DNA from: Branchiostoma floridae | Taxonomy: Eukaryota; Chordata; Leptocardii; Amphioxiformes; Branchiostomatidae | Length of the DNA: 64,000 bases | Assembly (NCBI RefSeq): GCF_000003815.2 | Contig: NW_023365733.1 | Coordinates: 1 to 64,000, forward strand | Reading direction: 5' to 3' | Shown: in pieces, positions 1 through 11,330 of the stretch | Layout: each line of letters opens with the position of its first letter | How positions within the stretch are numbered: position 1 is the stretch's first letter | Translations under genes and position numbers: made by a program | The notes under the pieces: generated by a model | Seen by the model: only the letters and a program-made list of their open reading frames with translations | The model's database searches: none | What the model was told of the DNA's origin: nothing

Positions 1-743
1 TGTCTCCCAGAGCACCAGACTGGTTACTTAGTCTCAACCCCTAAAGTTAGCATAGACATTCTGTCAGTAACACTACCCTACTGATAAAGGTTGCTTGTTC
101 AAGTTTCATGTCTTGCAGTCCCCAGGAGCACATCTAAAATAATAAATAAAAAAGTAAAACCAAAGCAGTCCAGAATGCTTCATTTTAACTTAAGTGTCAT
201 CTGCAAAATCTTTTTGTTGGACATGCCTATATAGTAATATCTGATTTTGAAAAAAAAAAAAAAACTTTATAATGGGATATTCGTATATGCCATGTCTGTC
301 TTGATATTCCAAAAATGTTTGTTTCTTGGTTTCCTTTTTGTTGTTTGGTCATTAGGCTTTTACTGAATTATTAAAAAAATTACCACTTCAGAAAGTTGAT
401 AGTCAGAAGAAAAAATAGTTTTCCTTTCTAGGGGTATTAAATACTAAAATAGATAATTGAATACACATTCAAGATTTAAAATGGCCTGTATCCTGTAATG
501 TATGCAGCTTGGGATGACAGAATGTAGAAAGTAAACTACAGCCATTCAAGACAAAAGTACTGGGTCGTGCATGAGCAAACAAAAACCACTGAACACAAAC
601 GAAATGGGCAGAAATGAAGAAATGAACACACAGCAAAAAAGGAAAACAATACATTTGACAGTACACAGAAAAAATTGAAAACATCAAAACCAAAAGGAAA
701 CATAACAGAGGAGCCTTGCCTGATACACGTTTCTTCCTCTTAC
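1..743. other. Intron of XRN1, no exon seen
   Basis: AT-rich sequence after the donor at 743 on the minus strand. I see no further coding exon. There is a run of A at about 249-264. The next XRN1 exon should lie to the left of the window. Confidence 0.6.
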
Positions 744-3700
744 CGCCTTTAGACGGGAGCGACTGTCGCCCGTTCGCTCGCTGTGGCGTGGTGGACTTCC
801 TCGCTCCACTCTTCCGTCCTCTACCGGGCGCGCCTCCCGTCTTCCCTGCCAGCCAGTTGAGATCGCTGAAGATCTCCCGGAAGTGCTCACGATCGAAAGC
901 AGCCAGAGCTTCAAGAAACTTTTCAAACCTGTTGGGTTCCAAGAAATGATAACAATAAAGAAACACATGTCAGCTAATTTCTCATTTGCAAATCTGTCCA
1001 AATCACTTTTAAGTCCTTTGAAAATGATATAAAATGAAATAAAAACAATAAACACAAAGAAATAATCTTTCCAAGCTTCTGATTTTATACCATACCAATA
1101 CAAATCTGGTAATACACAGTGCCGTAAAGTAGGGCTAAAGTACGTCATTACTGCCATAGACTGAGTTGCCCTAAAGTACGTTCTTGCTGAGTTATTGGCT
1201 CTTAGATACCATACTTTGTAACTAGTTAGTGCCAATTGTAAACTATACAAGTCCTTACTAACCCAGCCACTTTAAGCAGCCTAGCTTTGGGATGTCTCCC
1301 ATAAATCATACAAATTTTATACAAAAAGGCCACCACAGTAGGCAGAAGGTTAATACAGTATACTTCTGGAGATTAAGTGCCCCTCCTTCATGGAGGTAGC
1401 CATCTAGTTAGTGCCAGTTGTAGACCATACAAGCCCTTATCAACCCAGCCACATTAGACAGCATAGCTTTAGGATGTTTCCCATAAATCAAAAAAATTTT
1501 ATACAAAAAGGCATTAGGCAGAAAGTTAGTACAGTATACCTCTGAAGGTTAAGTGTCCCTCCTTCATTGAGGTAACCATCCAGTGTGGGCATGACATTGA
1601 TGTAGGTCCGGTAGAGGAGAGGCAGTCCACTGTGGTGGATGTGGAGGTTGGGGAGGTGGGGGATGAAGTCATTCCCAACCAGGAAACCCATCAGGACCCA
1701 GTCATCGATGATTCTCTCAAGATCATAGCCAAACGACAACTTGTCCTAAAAAAAACACAAGTCTCTGATAAACATATCTTTAGAGTAGATATAATCCATA
1801 TAAGAAGCAGCATTTATCCCAACTCAAAGTCCAACGAAACACACACCACTGAGCTCCATTCTGAAATACTATTCAAAATATCTAAAAACAACAACAAAAA
1901 TTTGCTGTTCCATAACCAAGTATTGCTACGTTACACCCAGTACAATGTATTTACAGATTTGTGGATTGATCTAAAAGAAATGTTTTGATCAATACCATGT
2001 TTACACTTGTTGAAAGCAGATATCTTGATGATTCAGTTAATTGTTACAGTCCTGTATCCTACCAGGACTCTATCCTAGACATCTGTTTCATCACAGAAAC
2101 TGATGGTTTAAATTATGTGCTGTAGGGTACGTTGCAGGGCTCTAGCCAGCGTCCGTTTTTCCGTCAATTGGCGGAAATTTGCTGCGTGTGACGGAAAAAT
2201 TTTAAAACCAATCCGTCAACTTTGACGGACAAAAATTTGATAAAAGCACCTTGGTGGAAGCTACAGGCTGCTTGGGGACGCCGTCCACGGCCGTAAAAGC
2301 CACACACTGTTTGTTTTGCTATTGTTATGATTGTTGACAATGTGTGTCGGTGCCCTTTCGCATATGATAATCTCATTAAAACCATTACAAAACATTAAAA
2401 TTTTCAAGGTCTCAGTTCAGTCTCTCTAACTCCTGGAATAGTGTTTTCGCGACAATGGGAATTGGCTGACCGAAAAAAATGTCGAGCTGGCTAGAGCCCT
2501 GGTATGTTGAAAGGGAAGTCATATATTTGTAATACTTCAAGCAATAGTCAGGAATCTGAAACCTCACCTTTAACTCCTGGAACTCAAAATCCAGGTACTC
2601 CCTCATCAGGGACAGGTGAAGCAGGTGGAAGGTGATTTCTTCTGGGACTGAGATTCTACAAAGGACAGGTAGAAAAATCTTTAAAAAATGCCTACACATT
2701 TCAAGCATATGCACACCTATCATTAATGGCTTTAAGAACCAAGAGTTATAGTCATACCTTCACCAAATTATGGTAACCTTTAGTTTACAGCTGATTACAG
2801 TTTTCTCATTGATTATGGAAATATGGTCTTAGTGGTCTCTGCAACAAATCATCTTTATCAAATAACACATGTTATCCAAGGTATGCAAGACATGAAGTCT
2901 TTACCTTTTCTGAGACTTCTTTCCTCCAAACTTCACTTCCTCTCTCAGCAAGGAGAAATGTGGTTCATGAGAAGTTAGTCCTAACATGATCTGTCGAAAA
3001 CAAGAAAATGTGGCATTGGAATCAGTGTATAAGGTTCTTTACTTTAGACATGTGACTACATCAAAGTAACTACCTACGACACACACAATATGCATATTGT
3101 TTCTTTTCTTTCAAAAAAAGATATCATTTATGAGCCAGGATCATGCCCATTGAATGCTCATGTATGGCATTGTAATCAATGTATAAGGTTCTTTACTTTA
3201 GACATGTGCCTACATCAAAGTAACTACCTACGACACACACAATATGCATATTGTTTCTTTTCTTTCAAAAAAGGATATCATTTATGAGCCAGGATCATGC
3301 CCATTGAATGCTCATGTATGGCATTGTAATCAGTGTATAAGGTTCTTTACTTTAGACATGTGCCTACATCAAAGTAACTACCTACGACACACACAATATG
3401 CATATTGTTTCTTTTCTTTCAAAAAAGGATATCATTTATGAGCCAGGATCATGCCCATTGAATGCTCATGTATGGCATTGTAATCAGTGTATAAGGTTCT
3501 TTACTTTAGACATGTGACTACATCAAAGTAACTACCTACGACACACACAATATGCATATTGTTTCTTTTCTTTCAAAAAAGGATATCATTTATGAGCCAG
3601 GATCATGCCCATTGAATGCTCATGTATGGCATTGTAATCAGTGTATAAGGTTCTTTACTTTAGACATGTGCCTACATCAAAGTAACTACCTACGACACAC

Positions 3701-6700
3701 ACAATATGCATATTGTTTCTTTTCTTTCAAAAAAGGATATCATTTATGAGCCAGGATCATGCCCATTGAATGCTCATGTATGGCATTGTAATCAGTGTAT
3801 AAGGTTCTTTACTTTAGACATGTGCCTACATCAAAGTAACTACCTACGACACACACAAAATGCATATTGTTTCTTTTCTTTCAAAAAAGGATATCATTTA
3901 TGAGCCAGGATCATGCCCATTGAATGCTCATGTATGGCATTGTAATCAGTGTATAAGGTTCTTTACTTTAGACATGTGCCTACATCAAAGTAACTACCTA
4001 CTACACACACAATATGCATATTGTTTCTTTTCTTTCAAAAAAGGATATCATTTATGAGCCAGGATCATGCCCATTGAATGCTCATGTATGGCATTGTAAT
4101 CAGTGTATAAGGTTCTTTACTTTTGACATGTGACTACATCAAAGAAACTACCTACTACTCACACAATATGCATATTGTTTCTTTTCTTTCAAAAAAGCAA
4201 ATTATTTATGAGCCAGGATCATGCCCACTAAATGCTCCTGTGTACATAGTATACATAGTGGCAGTTTACCAGAAACAAACAAAACACACACTGACCAGAT
4301 CAGCGTCCAGGCCGTACAGACAGTGACGGGTGTTGGCATCGTACTCCGGCCGAGACTTCTCATAGCGGATGAACTCCATGATCTTGTGTTCACCCTCACC
4401 TGGAGACTGTTGGAGAGCAGAATGCATAATTATGTAATCTGTTACACCTGAAGAAATGTTTGTAATGCTAACATCACAAGATCTTTCCAGTAACTACTAG
4501 TATCTTCTTCAACACTGGCTTTTTCTATCAATTTGAAACCAAAAAAACTGTAATACATTTTTTGCTGTCCAAAGTAGCACACACATTTGTTGAACCTTGA
4601 AAAAAACTTTTAAAAATGAGCAGATCAGCAGACCAGGAACTTACTGGAGGACATCACTGCACTAGGAAATATTACCAAATTGAGCTTTGTGGGTGACTTG
4701 AGATGAATATGACAGACAAAGCTTCAAGAAATCTCATTGGTCACCATAATCACCTCATGACCAGACAGATAGACCCTGATGCCCTGCCACATCCTGTCAG
4801 TTGTGATCTTCTTGTTCACAAAGTACTTCAGCTGCTCGTTCAGGCGCACCATGAAATGAGTACCTGAAACATGTAGTGCAAAGTCAGAGGCCATCAGACA
4901 AAAATGTTTATTCTTGTTTTCTTCCGTTACCTGCAGCAGAACATAGAACATAAACCAGGTACATATAAACTAAAATACATATATAAGTCATGTATGGTGA
5001 GATTTTCCTTGTTCATGGTAGTCAATAATATCCACTACAGGTGGACAACATCCTGCCGTCAAACAATATCCAAAGGCCCACCTGTATTGGACAACACAAG
5101 TCATTGTCAAGCGGCAAGTGTTTCCTTGTACATGTGTGCCTTCTAGCAATTTATCTATGCCATGAACTGCAGATCATCTGACTATAAATAATGGACGCTG
5201 AGGTATATAACAAACCTATAAATTATAATCAGTATAAAACTACTAACCAGGAGTGATACAGTTGGAGTCGAATCTCTCCTCCGTGGGCAGAACCTCTCCC
5301 TTCTCCAGGGCCTTCTTCTGGCTTTCTTCAGCTTCACGAGCAGACCTGTTTTTTTCAAGGAAATTATTGGAAGTGTTGTGTTCACGATTCAAACTTTCAA
5401 ATCCCACATCTTTACGACCAACTTTCAAATCCCACATCTTTACGACTTAAAGCTTTAGTGTTACAAGCTAACTAAAGTTTATTTTTAGCACCAGTGTCAG
5501 ACAAGCTGGACATAAAAGTATATCTCCATTTAGTATTTTCATCTGCATCAGGGACTCATTTTCATTATGGCTGAGGAAATGCTTCAATAACCTGCTCTGC
5601 TTAAATATGACATTTATATTTTGTGTCATTGGGTAACAAATTAGGAACTTATTTGTATAATGAGAAACTTTATAGTAAAGGGAAACATCATTTCATTAAG
5701 GTATAAATCTGTAGAGCTCTAGTTACTGAATGAATTCAGTACACCAAGAGTCAGAGTCTCACCTAAACCTCCTGCCTCTCTGCTGGTTCATCTTAGCACG
5801 AGGAGCGACACCGTCAACTGCCATGAAGAAAACTTTCCTCGGCTTGATGATACGGAAAAGGAACTACAACAGAATAACAACAACAAATATAATCAGAATC
5901 AATCAGTAATTACCTCCTAGCTTTTACTTCCATTCAAGCCAAGATACATTAATAGATGTACATGTACATGCATTTTTATACTCCTACTTTAATACTATGG
6001 GGTGTCTGTGTGGCGCAACGGCTAGAGCGTTGGAATCAGAATCAGAAGGTCCTGAGTTCTAAACTCGCCATGCCCCTGCCCCCATGATGGTGGAGTGACG
6101 GCTAATCTGTCTAAAGGTGCCAAAAAACACCTACGGATTTGGTGTTGCCAGTGTGTCAACATCTGCACACTTGCCACTGAGACCCGTGAATTTTTTTTAT
6201 TTTTATTTTTTATACTCCTACTTAGCTGATTATGTGTTTGTAATGAGAGCCATTCCAACAAGTCTATTTTCATCCAAAGGAGGGACAGTTCCAGGAGAGG
6301 AAAATCTTTTTACAGACAATTACTAGTTGAAGTGATCTTGTTAAGTTTCAGAAATATGATTACGTCCATTGAACATAAACTAGTACTTTCTATATGATAA
6401 AAAGGATTTAAAATGTCCCAACATGAGCAAGGCATTGTTAGTCTCTTACACACCTCGATGTAGTGGAAAATGTCAGCAANNNNNNNNNNNNNNNNNNNNN
6501 NNNNNNNNNNNNNNNNNNNNNNNNNNNNNNNNNNNNNNNNNNNNNNNNNNNNNNNNNNNNNNNNNNNNNNNNNNNNNNNGGAACACTGGTGGATGATGCC
6601 GTTCATGTCCAAGTACAAGTTGTCAAACTCAGGAATCTGTGGACGAGAAAACACTTCTTTATATAATATTTCAAGTCTGTGTGATTCAATCATAATATTT

Positions 6701-7583
6701 TATATAGAATAATCATGCCAAACCAAACCCCCCATGTATGGTGACTTGTTCGTAGTAATGTAATCAAATGCTGATGTATTTTGGCCCAGGAATGTCTTTG
6801 TGTTGAAGAGAACCACTTTAAATTTTTATCTAACATTAAATATATGGCCTCCTGTCAATATTGACCATGGTAAAATCCTAATTGATATCGGCCCTACAGC
6901 GTCGACTGTGGCTAAACAGTCCTATACGAGAATGACAGTCTTTGCCACATACGACACATCTGTAAGCTGACTCAGGCCTTTGCAGAGCTCTTCTCGCAGG
7001 ATCCGTTTTTCTTCTGCCATGCACATCAGTTTGGTTTCTCCTGATTTTAGCTGCCTGGACAGTATCTAACGTTACACGAGTATCAAAGTATCAGAGTTTA
7101 AAGATTTGGCAGTTCAAATTGATGGGATATGACAACATATAACTTCAATCACTAGAATTCGAAGTCCTTCAACAATTTACCTTTTCTATTGTAAGATTCT
7201 GCAAATATTGCAGTAAAGTTTTCTAGCGATTAGTTTTGTGCATCTTAAACATGTTTCATAACTCGATAATTGCCTTCGATCCTTCCTTCTTTAGCACGGA
7301 ATTTTCAATGTTTTCATAATTCATGTTAAGGTTATAATTCAATAAGCATAAATTCCTACAGGCGACAAAAGACCTATCTGTAAAAAGCCATTCATATAAT
7401 TTCCTTACGTTATGCTGGAAAAATATAATTATTTATTTGCGTTATGCTAGTCGTAGAAACAAAAGATAATTTCATAACAATCCCAAATGTGATGTAACGC
7501 CGGCCTACCTGATTTTCCTTGACAACTTCACTGAGGCAGGGGTACCTCTCGCTGGTCCAGCGGTAAAACTTCGGTACTCCCAT
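744..7583 (-). CDS. XRN1: 5'-3' exoribonuclease 1 (XRN1), N-terminal half, 10 coding exons, partial
   Basis: Cytoplasmic 5'-3' exonuclease that degrades decapped, 5'-monophosphate RNA. Minus-strand exons: 7509-7583, 6454-6636 (holds a 100-N gap), 5763-5863, 5248-5345, 4754-4863, 4296-4406, 2905-2990, 2568-2655, 1540-1745 and 744-928. All have AG/GT borders and compatible phases. The start is fixed by MGVPKFYRW, the invariant XRN N-terminus, in a good context (AGGATGG). Nuclease motifs appear in order: [13 protein letters not shown] (Asp35), [49 protein letters not shown], then [12 protein letters not shown] and [11 protein letters not shown], so the metal-binding acidic residues are present. 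The last visible exon starts [16 protein letters not shown] and ends in a Lys/Arg/Gly-rich linker. The donor GTAAGA at 743 fits phase 1. The PAZ/Tudor, winged-helix, SH3-like and C-terminal parts lie beyond the left edge. XRN2 is less likely because the motifs match XRN1 closely. Confidence 0.95.
1222..1580. repeat. Tandem duplication (181-bp period) copying the end of an XRN1 exon
   Basis: Two diverged copies begin CTAGTTAGTGCC at 1222 and 1403. The right copy contains the true 3' end of the XRN1 exon (from 1540). The left copy at about 1359-1402 contains a degenerate version of the same exon end and donor, with GTATAC preserved. It is a local duplication lying in the intron downstream of the real donor. 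Confidence 0.8.
2135..2501. mobile_element. hAT-type MITE in an XRN1 intron
   Basis: Terminal inverted repeats CAGGGCTCTAGCCAGC (2135-2150) and its complement (2486-2501) are perfect over 16 bp. The flanking 8-mers GTACGTTG (2127-2134) and GTATGTTG (2502-2509) differ at one base, as expected for an aged 8-bp hAT target duplication. It is 367 bp long with no transposase frame, so it is non-autonomous. Confidence 0.85.
3011..4242. repeat. 154-bp tandem repeat, about 8 copies, in an XRN1 intron
   Basis: Units start TGGCATTG at 3011, 3165 and then every 154 bp, and are nearly identical in the middle of the array. The last unit (about 4088-4242) is the most diverged. The array begins 20 bp from the acceptor-side edge of the exon at 2905-2990 and stops about 50 bp before the exon at 4296. 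Repeated 65-codon frames inside it are by-products of the repeat. Confidence 0.95.
5973..6223 (+). mobile_element. tRNA-derived SINE with 17-bp target duplication
   Basis: A pol III A box (TGGCGCAACGG, 6011-6021) is followed by a B-box-like GAGTTCTAAACTC about 40 bp later, both on the plus strand. The body ends in a T-rich stretch near 6190-6206. The 17-mer TTTTTATACTCCTACTT occurs on both sides (5973-5989 and 6207-6223). It lies in an XRN1 intron, antisense to the gene. Assignment to a named SINE family needs comparison with other copies. Confidence 0.85.
6480..6579. other. Assembly gap (100 N) inside XRN1 exon 2
   Basis: Exactly 100 N, probably a placeholder. Exon 2 reads into it at IIHQCS and out of it at ADIFHYIE. 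The XRN1 family usually has about 18 residues between these points, whereas 100 N would give about 33. Confidence 0.95.
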
Positions 7584-8025
7584 CCTTCTAGCTTTGGCTT
7601 AAGAGTCGCAGCTATATTCTCCTCAAAATCTATGGCTTTTACCGAATCAGCGTACAATACCTCGGAGTAAAAATAGAAAATCTGTTGGAGAAAGGCGATT
7701 TTTCTATTTCAGAAAGCGGCCATGTTGAAAGTTTCGGCTCATTGTGTCAAAGCCCTTGTCATTGCTTAGCTGTAACCAATCAGAAAGCGCCTTAGAAACC
7801 CGTTTCGTGAATCAATTTTGGGCGATGACACTATCAAGTGGGGGTGTTTCAATTATCTCATATTACACACTAACTCTCACTCTCTCTTCCTTTCTCTCTC
7901 TTTCTCTCTCTCTCTCTCTCGTTCTGGTAAACACTTTTGCAGCAGGGATCTTCAACACTGTAATGCAAAATAGTCGATGCGCAAGAATAATGATTTGATC
8001 AACAAATGTCATACTTTGCGTTTTA
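7584..8025. promoter_or_regulatory. Upstream region of XRN1 with a pyrimidine repeat
   Basis: Sequence just 5' of the XRN1 start codon, which should hold its 5'UTR and promoter. No TATA-like element is obvious. A CT-rich simple repeat occupies about 7874-7921. No other coding region is seen. Confidence 0.35.
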
Positions 8026-8468
8026 GGAGGGTCTGCATGCCTTTTTCCGTTAAGCGTTACGAGCCATTTTAATTCACCGTTAATCGTTACCGACCCGCTC
8101 TAATTCAACGCTAATCGTTATCGGCATATTCTTCGTTAAGCGTTATTGGTCGTTTTAATTCAACGTTAATCGTTATTTGTTATCCCGAATTCACCGTTAA
8201 GCGTTACCAAGAAATTCTTCGTAATCCGTTATACAACCCTTGAAAATGCAGGAAATGGCGTTTCAAAGGGTCCAGATTTCAAAATTTCTTCGAGCCTCCC
8301 GGCCTTCGGCTCTGAACATGGTAAAATAGTATGTTGCGGAAGCGTCGCCCTCAAAACTTTATCACTCATACAAATTTCAGTGTCAAACATAGCTTAGTTT
8401 CGGGCAAACAGTTCTCCTAGAATGCAGAAAATGAGGTTTCTCCCGACCTCCATTGCGACGGCTTGCGC
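8026..8468 (+). repeat. CGTTAAGCGTTA repeat family, copy A
   Basis: At 8048-8230 the motif CGTTAAGCGTTA (or CGTTAATCGTTA) recurs roughly every 30-50 bp, separated by TTTTAATTC-like spacers. It is followed by AATGGCGTTTCAAAGGGTCC and a GC-rich tail that runs into a gap at 8469. The same order recurs, diverged, at 10801-11330, and parts recur inverted at 9876-10060 and 10700-10790, which identifies it as a dispersed repeat. No coding frame is seen. Confidence 0.7.
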
Positions 8469-8762
8469 NNNNNNNNNNNNNNNNNNNNNNNNNNNNNNNN
8501 NNNNNNNNNNNNNNNNNNNNNNNNNNNNNNNNNNNNNNNNNNNNNNNNNNNNNNNNNNNNNNNNNNNNNNNNNNNNNNNNNNNNNNNNNNNNNNNNNNNN
8601 NNNNNNNNNNNNNNNNNNNNNNNNNNNNNNNNNNNNNNNNNNNNNNNNNNNNNNNNNNNNNNNNNNNNNNNNNNNNNNNNNNNNNNNNNNNNNNNNNNNN
8701 NNNNNNNNNNNNNNNNNNNNNNNNNNNNNNNNNNNNNNNNNNNNNNNNNNNNNNNNNNNNNN
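8469..8762. other. Assembly gap (294 N)
   Basis: Run of N. The long frames that span it are artefacts of N translation. Confidence 0.99.
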
Positions 8763-8950
8763 AGAGAGGTGTATTTTGGGTCGGCCATGGGGGGAGGGGG
8801 GCACTAGTGCATGCGACGTCAATGAGGTAGTAGAGCACAGTATTCATTCGCGCCCCCTGGTCGATGGCGCAGAATGGAAAGTAGTACCAAGAAAATTCAT
8901 AAGGCAGGGTAAAAAAATCTACGTGAGAGACAGCCAGTTGTCAATTGTGC

Positions 8951-9128
8951 TACAGTAGAAGCCAGTTACTTGCACAACGGATTAACGCACAATTCTGTTA
9001 ATTGCATGGAATTCCAAAATCCCAAACCGGTGGGGTCCAGCTAAATAACTTCGCAATATTGCAACAGCCGGATAATTGCACGAAATTTACTGGCTAATAG
9101 GCCATGGAATTCAGTGGCTTCTACTGTA
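8951..9128. mobile_element. pogo/Tigger-like MITE
   Basis: TACAGTAGAAGCCA at 8951-8964 is matched by its exact complement at 9115-9128. The outer TA at each end fits a Tc1/mariner-superfamily target duplication, and CAGTAGAAGCC resembles pogo/Tigger termini. The element proper is 174 bp and non-coding. Confidence 0.75.
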
Positions 9129-9875
9129 CTAACATCGCGCACTGTAGATTCAAGCATATCATGGCAGTTGCTGTATGGTCGCTCAGGGATGGCAGTATAG
9201 TCGGAAGAGGTTTGATCACAGCGCCCAAAGCCACGGGTATGAATATAACACTCTTGCAACCTGTTTTGATTATTCAGGTTGCGGACGTGGAGAGGTCCGG
9301 CCCTTTCAGCATTTCTGGCTCTGTCACAAGACTGGTGCCGCACTGCTGAAGGCCTCCATGCAACAGACAACCTACGAGTGCTCCTAGCGGGTAGACTTTG
9401 AACTGCAGTCAATATCAGATCCATACATGTTCACCCCGACCAATCGAATGGGGATGTCTCTCACAAATGTGCACACTCCTCTAGACAAGGGGACACCCAT
9501 CGACTTTCAAGGGGATACTTCTCTTGAAATGGGGATGTCCTTCCCTTTATAAGGGGATGCTTCTCCGAAAATAGTATGTTTACCGGGCATAGGGGACGTC
9601 TCTCCGGCACCCCCGCCGGCCAGTGGAATCGGCCGCTAACCCGACAAATTGCTTCCTAGTTCATCTAAATCACAACATCCGGAATTTTCAACCTGCCAGT
9701 GCTCTGGACAAACCTCACAGCTCGCAAGGTAAGGATATCTTTTTATTGAAAATTGAAGCATGTAGAAGATGCAGCCGACCGCGCGGCAGACCATCACTTC
9801 TGTTCAATGTTTTAATGGCGGCGTATCGCACGTCCGGCAAGCACAACATCGAGTTTTAGCCTAAATGAGGGTCTG
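9129..9875. other. Non-coding stretch with a degenerate GGGGATGTCTCTC motif
   Basis: No supported gene. Between about 9450 and 9605 a GGGGATGTCTCTC-like motif recurs five or six times at irregular 30-40 bp spacing, which suggests an eroded tandem repeat. Confidence 0.4.
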
Positions 9876-10800
9876 CATGGGGGGGTCTTGGTAACGCTTA
9901 ACGGTGAATTCAGAAGGCCCGGTAACTGATTGATTGATTGATCTTATAGGGTAGTCCCTTCAGTCTAGATGACTGATTTCCAAGGGAGCCCTGAACGATT
10001 AACGGTAAATTCAGGAGGCCCGATAACGCTTAACGGTAAATTCATAAGGAGTTACAAAGCATAACAGTAACATTGACGTGCATTCCTATTCATACAACGC
10101 TAGAGTAGTTATATCAATGGGTGAAAATATCCGACTAATGACATTGTGAGAAGCAAAAGGTGCCCCATTATTACCCCAGAGGAATGACAGGGACAATGTC
10201 CATGGCATCTGTAAATTGACGGAGGCAGAGTTTCCGGCCCGCCACAGAGACGGCGGTAGCAAATTTCTTGGGGGGGGGGGGGGGGGGGTGAAATATTGTT
10301 TCCACACATGGAGCGCCCAAAGGGCCACCCATCCCAGGGGGGTCCGGGGGTATGCCCCCCCCGGGAAAATTTTAAAAACAAAACCCCCTTAAATTCTATT
10401 TCCCGGATTTTCAAAATTTGCCCACCCACTAAACTATGTTGATTTTGACATTTTCATCAAATTACACATGGTTATAGCTTTGGCCTCCACCCCCAGAGCC
10501 CCCGACATATTTCGAGCTCGGAAGGCACGAGACGTTGCAATATAAGTCCGGGGAAATTTTAAAATCTGGACCGTCTGAAACGCCATTTACTGAATTTTGA
10601 AGGACAGATATTGCTGTAAGACGAAGCTAAATTAAATTACATTTTATTACAGAGAAAAAGTTTTTTTGTGCGAAAACCCACGTCCTAACATATTTTGCCA
10701 TGTCGTCGTGAGCGCTAAAGGCGCAAGCCGTCGCAAGGGAGGTCCGGAGAAACTTCATTTTCTGCATTCTAGGAGTACTTTTTGCCCGAAACAAGCTAAG
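9876..10800 (-). repeat. CGTTAAGCGTTA repeat family, inverted segments plus G/C runs
   Basis: TAACGCTTAACGGT motifs at 9890-10045 are the reverse complement of the copy A array. About 10700-10790 (GCGCAAGCCGTCGCAAGG through TCTGCATTCTAGGAG) is the reverse complement of about 8398-8468. Between them are a G run (about 10270-10288) and a C-rich palindromic stretch (about 10330-10370). This is a mosaic of dispersed repeat pieces. Confidence 0.6.
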
Positions 10801-11330
10801 TTTGACTCTAAAATCTGTATGGGGGCCCCAAAGCCCTTTTCCGTAGAGCGTAATCGGCGGTTTTAATTCTACGTACTCCGTAGCGGGACCGTTCGAATTC
10901 AACGTAGAGCGTAATCGGTGCATTTTGCGTCGAGCGATATTGGCCCCTTTAATTTAACGTATTACGTAGAAGCTAACCGGATTTTACTGTAAAACGTAAT
11001 TCATATTAATTTTTCGTCAAGCGTAATCAAAGTTTCATTAAACTTAACTAGTCTACCGGCAAATTTTACCCGCGAAAATGCTGGAAATTGCATTTCAAAG
11101 GGTCCAGATTTCAAAATTTCGCCGGACATTCCTTGCTATGGCTCAACACAGGCACTGGACATGGTGAAAATATGTTGCGGGAGCGTCGTCCCCCAACTAG
11201 TAGAAATCTTTTTACCGACCTTAGCTTAGTTAAGAAGCAAAATTTGCCCCTTAAATGCAGGAAATGGCATTTCAGAGGGTCGAGATTTCAATTTTTCTCC
11301 GGGCGCCGGGCGGCCCTTGCCAAGGCTTGT
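10801..11330 (+). repeat. CGTTAAGCGTTA repeat family, copy B (diverged)
   Basis: It has the same layout as copy A: CGTAGAGCGTAATCGG units spaced by TTTTAATTC-like blocks (10840-11040), then GGAAATTGCATTTCAAAGGG and a GC-rich tail. The core motif has drifted from CGTTAAGCGTTA to CGTAGAGCGTAA. No gene is seen. Confidence 0.6.

Noticed and set aside
3090-4057. Five near-identical 65-codon frames
   Set aside because: They repeat exactly with the 154-bp tandem repeat and lie in an XRN1 intron; a product of the repeat, not genes.
3011-4242. CRISPR-like regular array
   Set aside because: Units are contiguous without unique spacers, and the genome is eukaryotic.
8383-8958. Several long frames across the gap
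   Set aside because: Made almost entirely of N.
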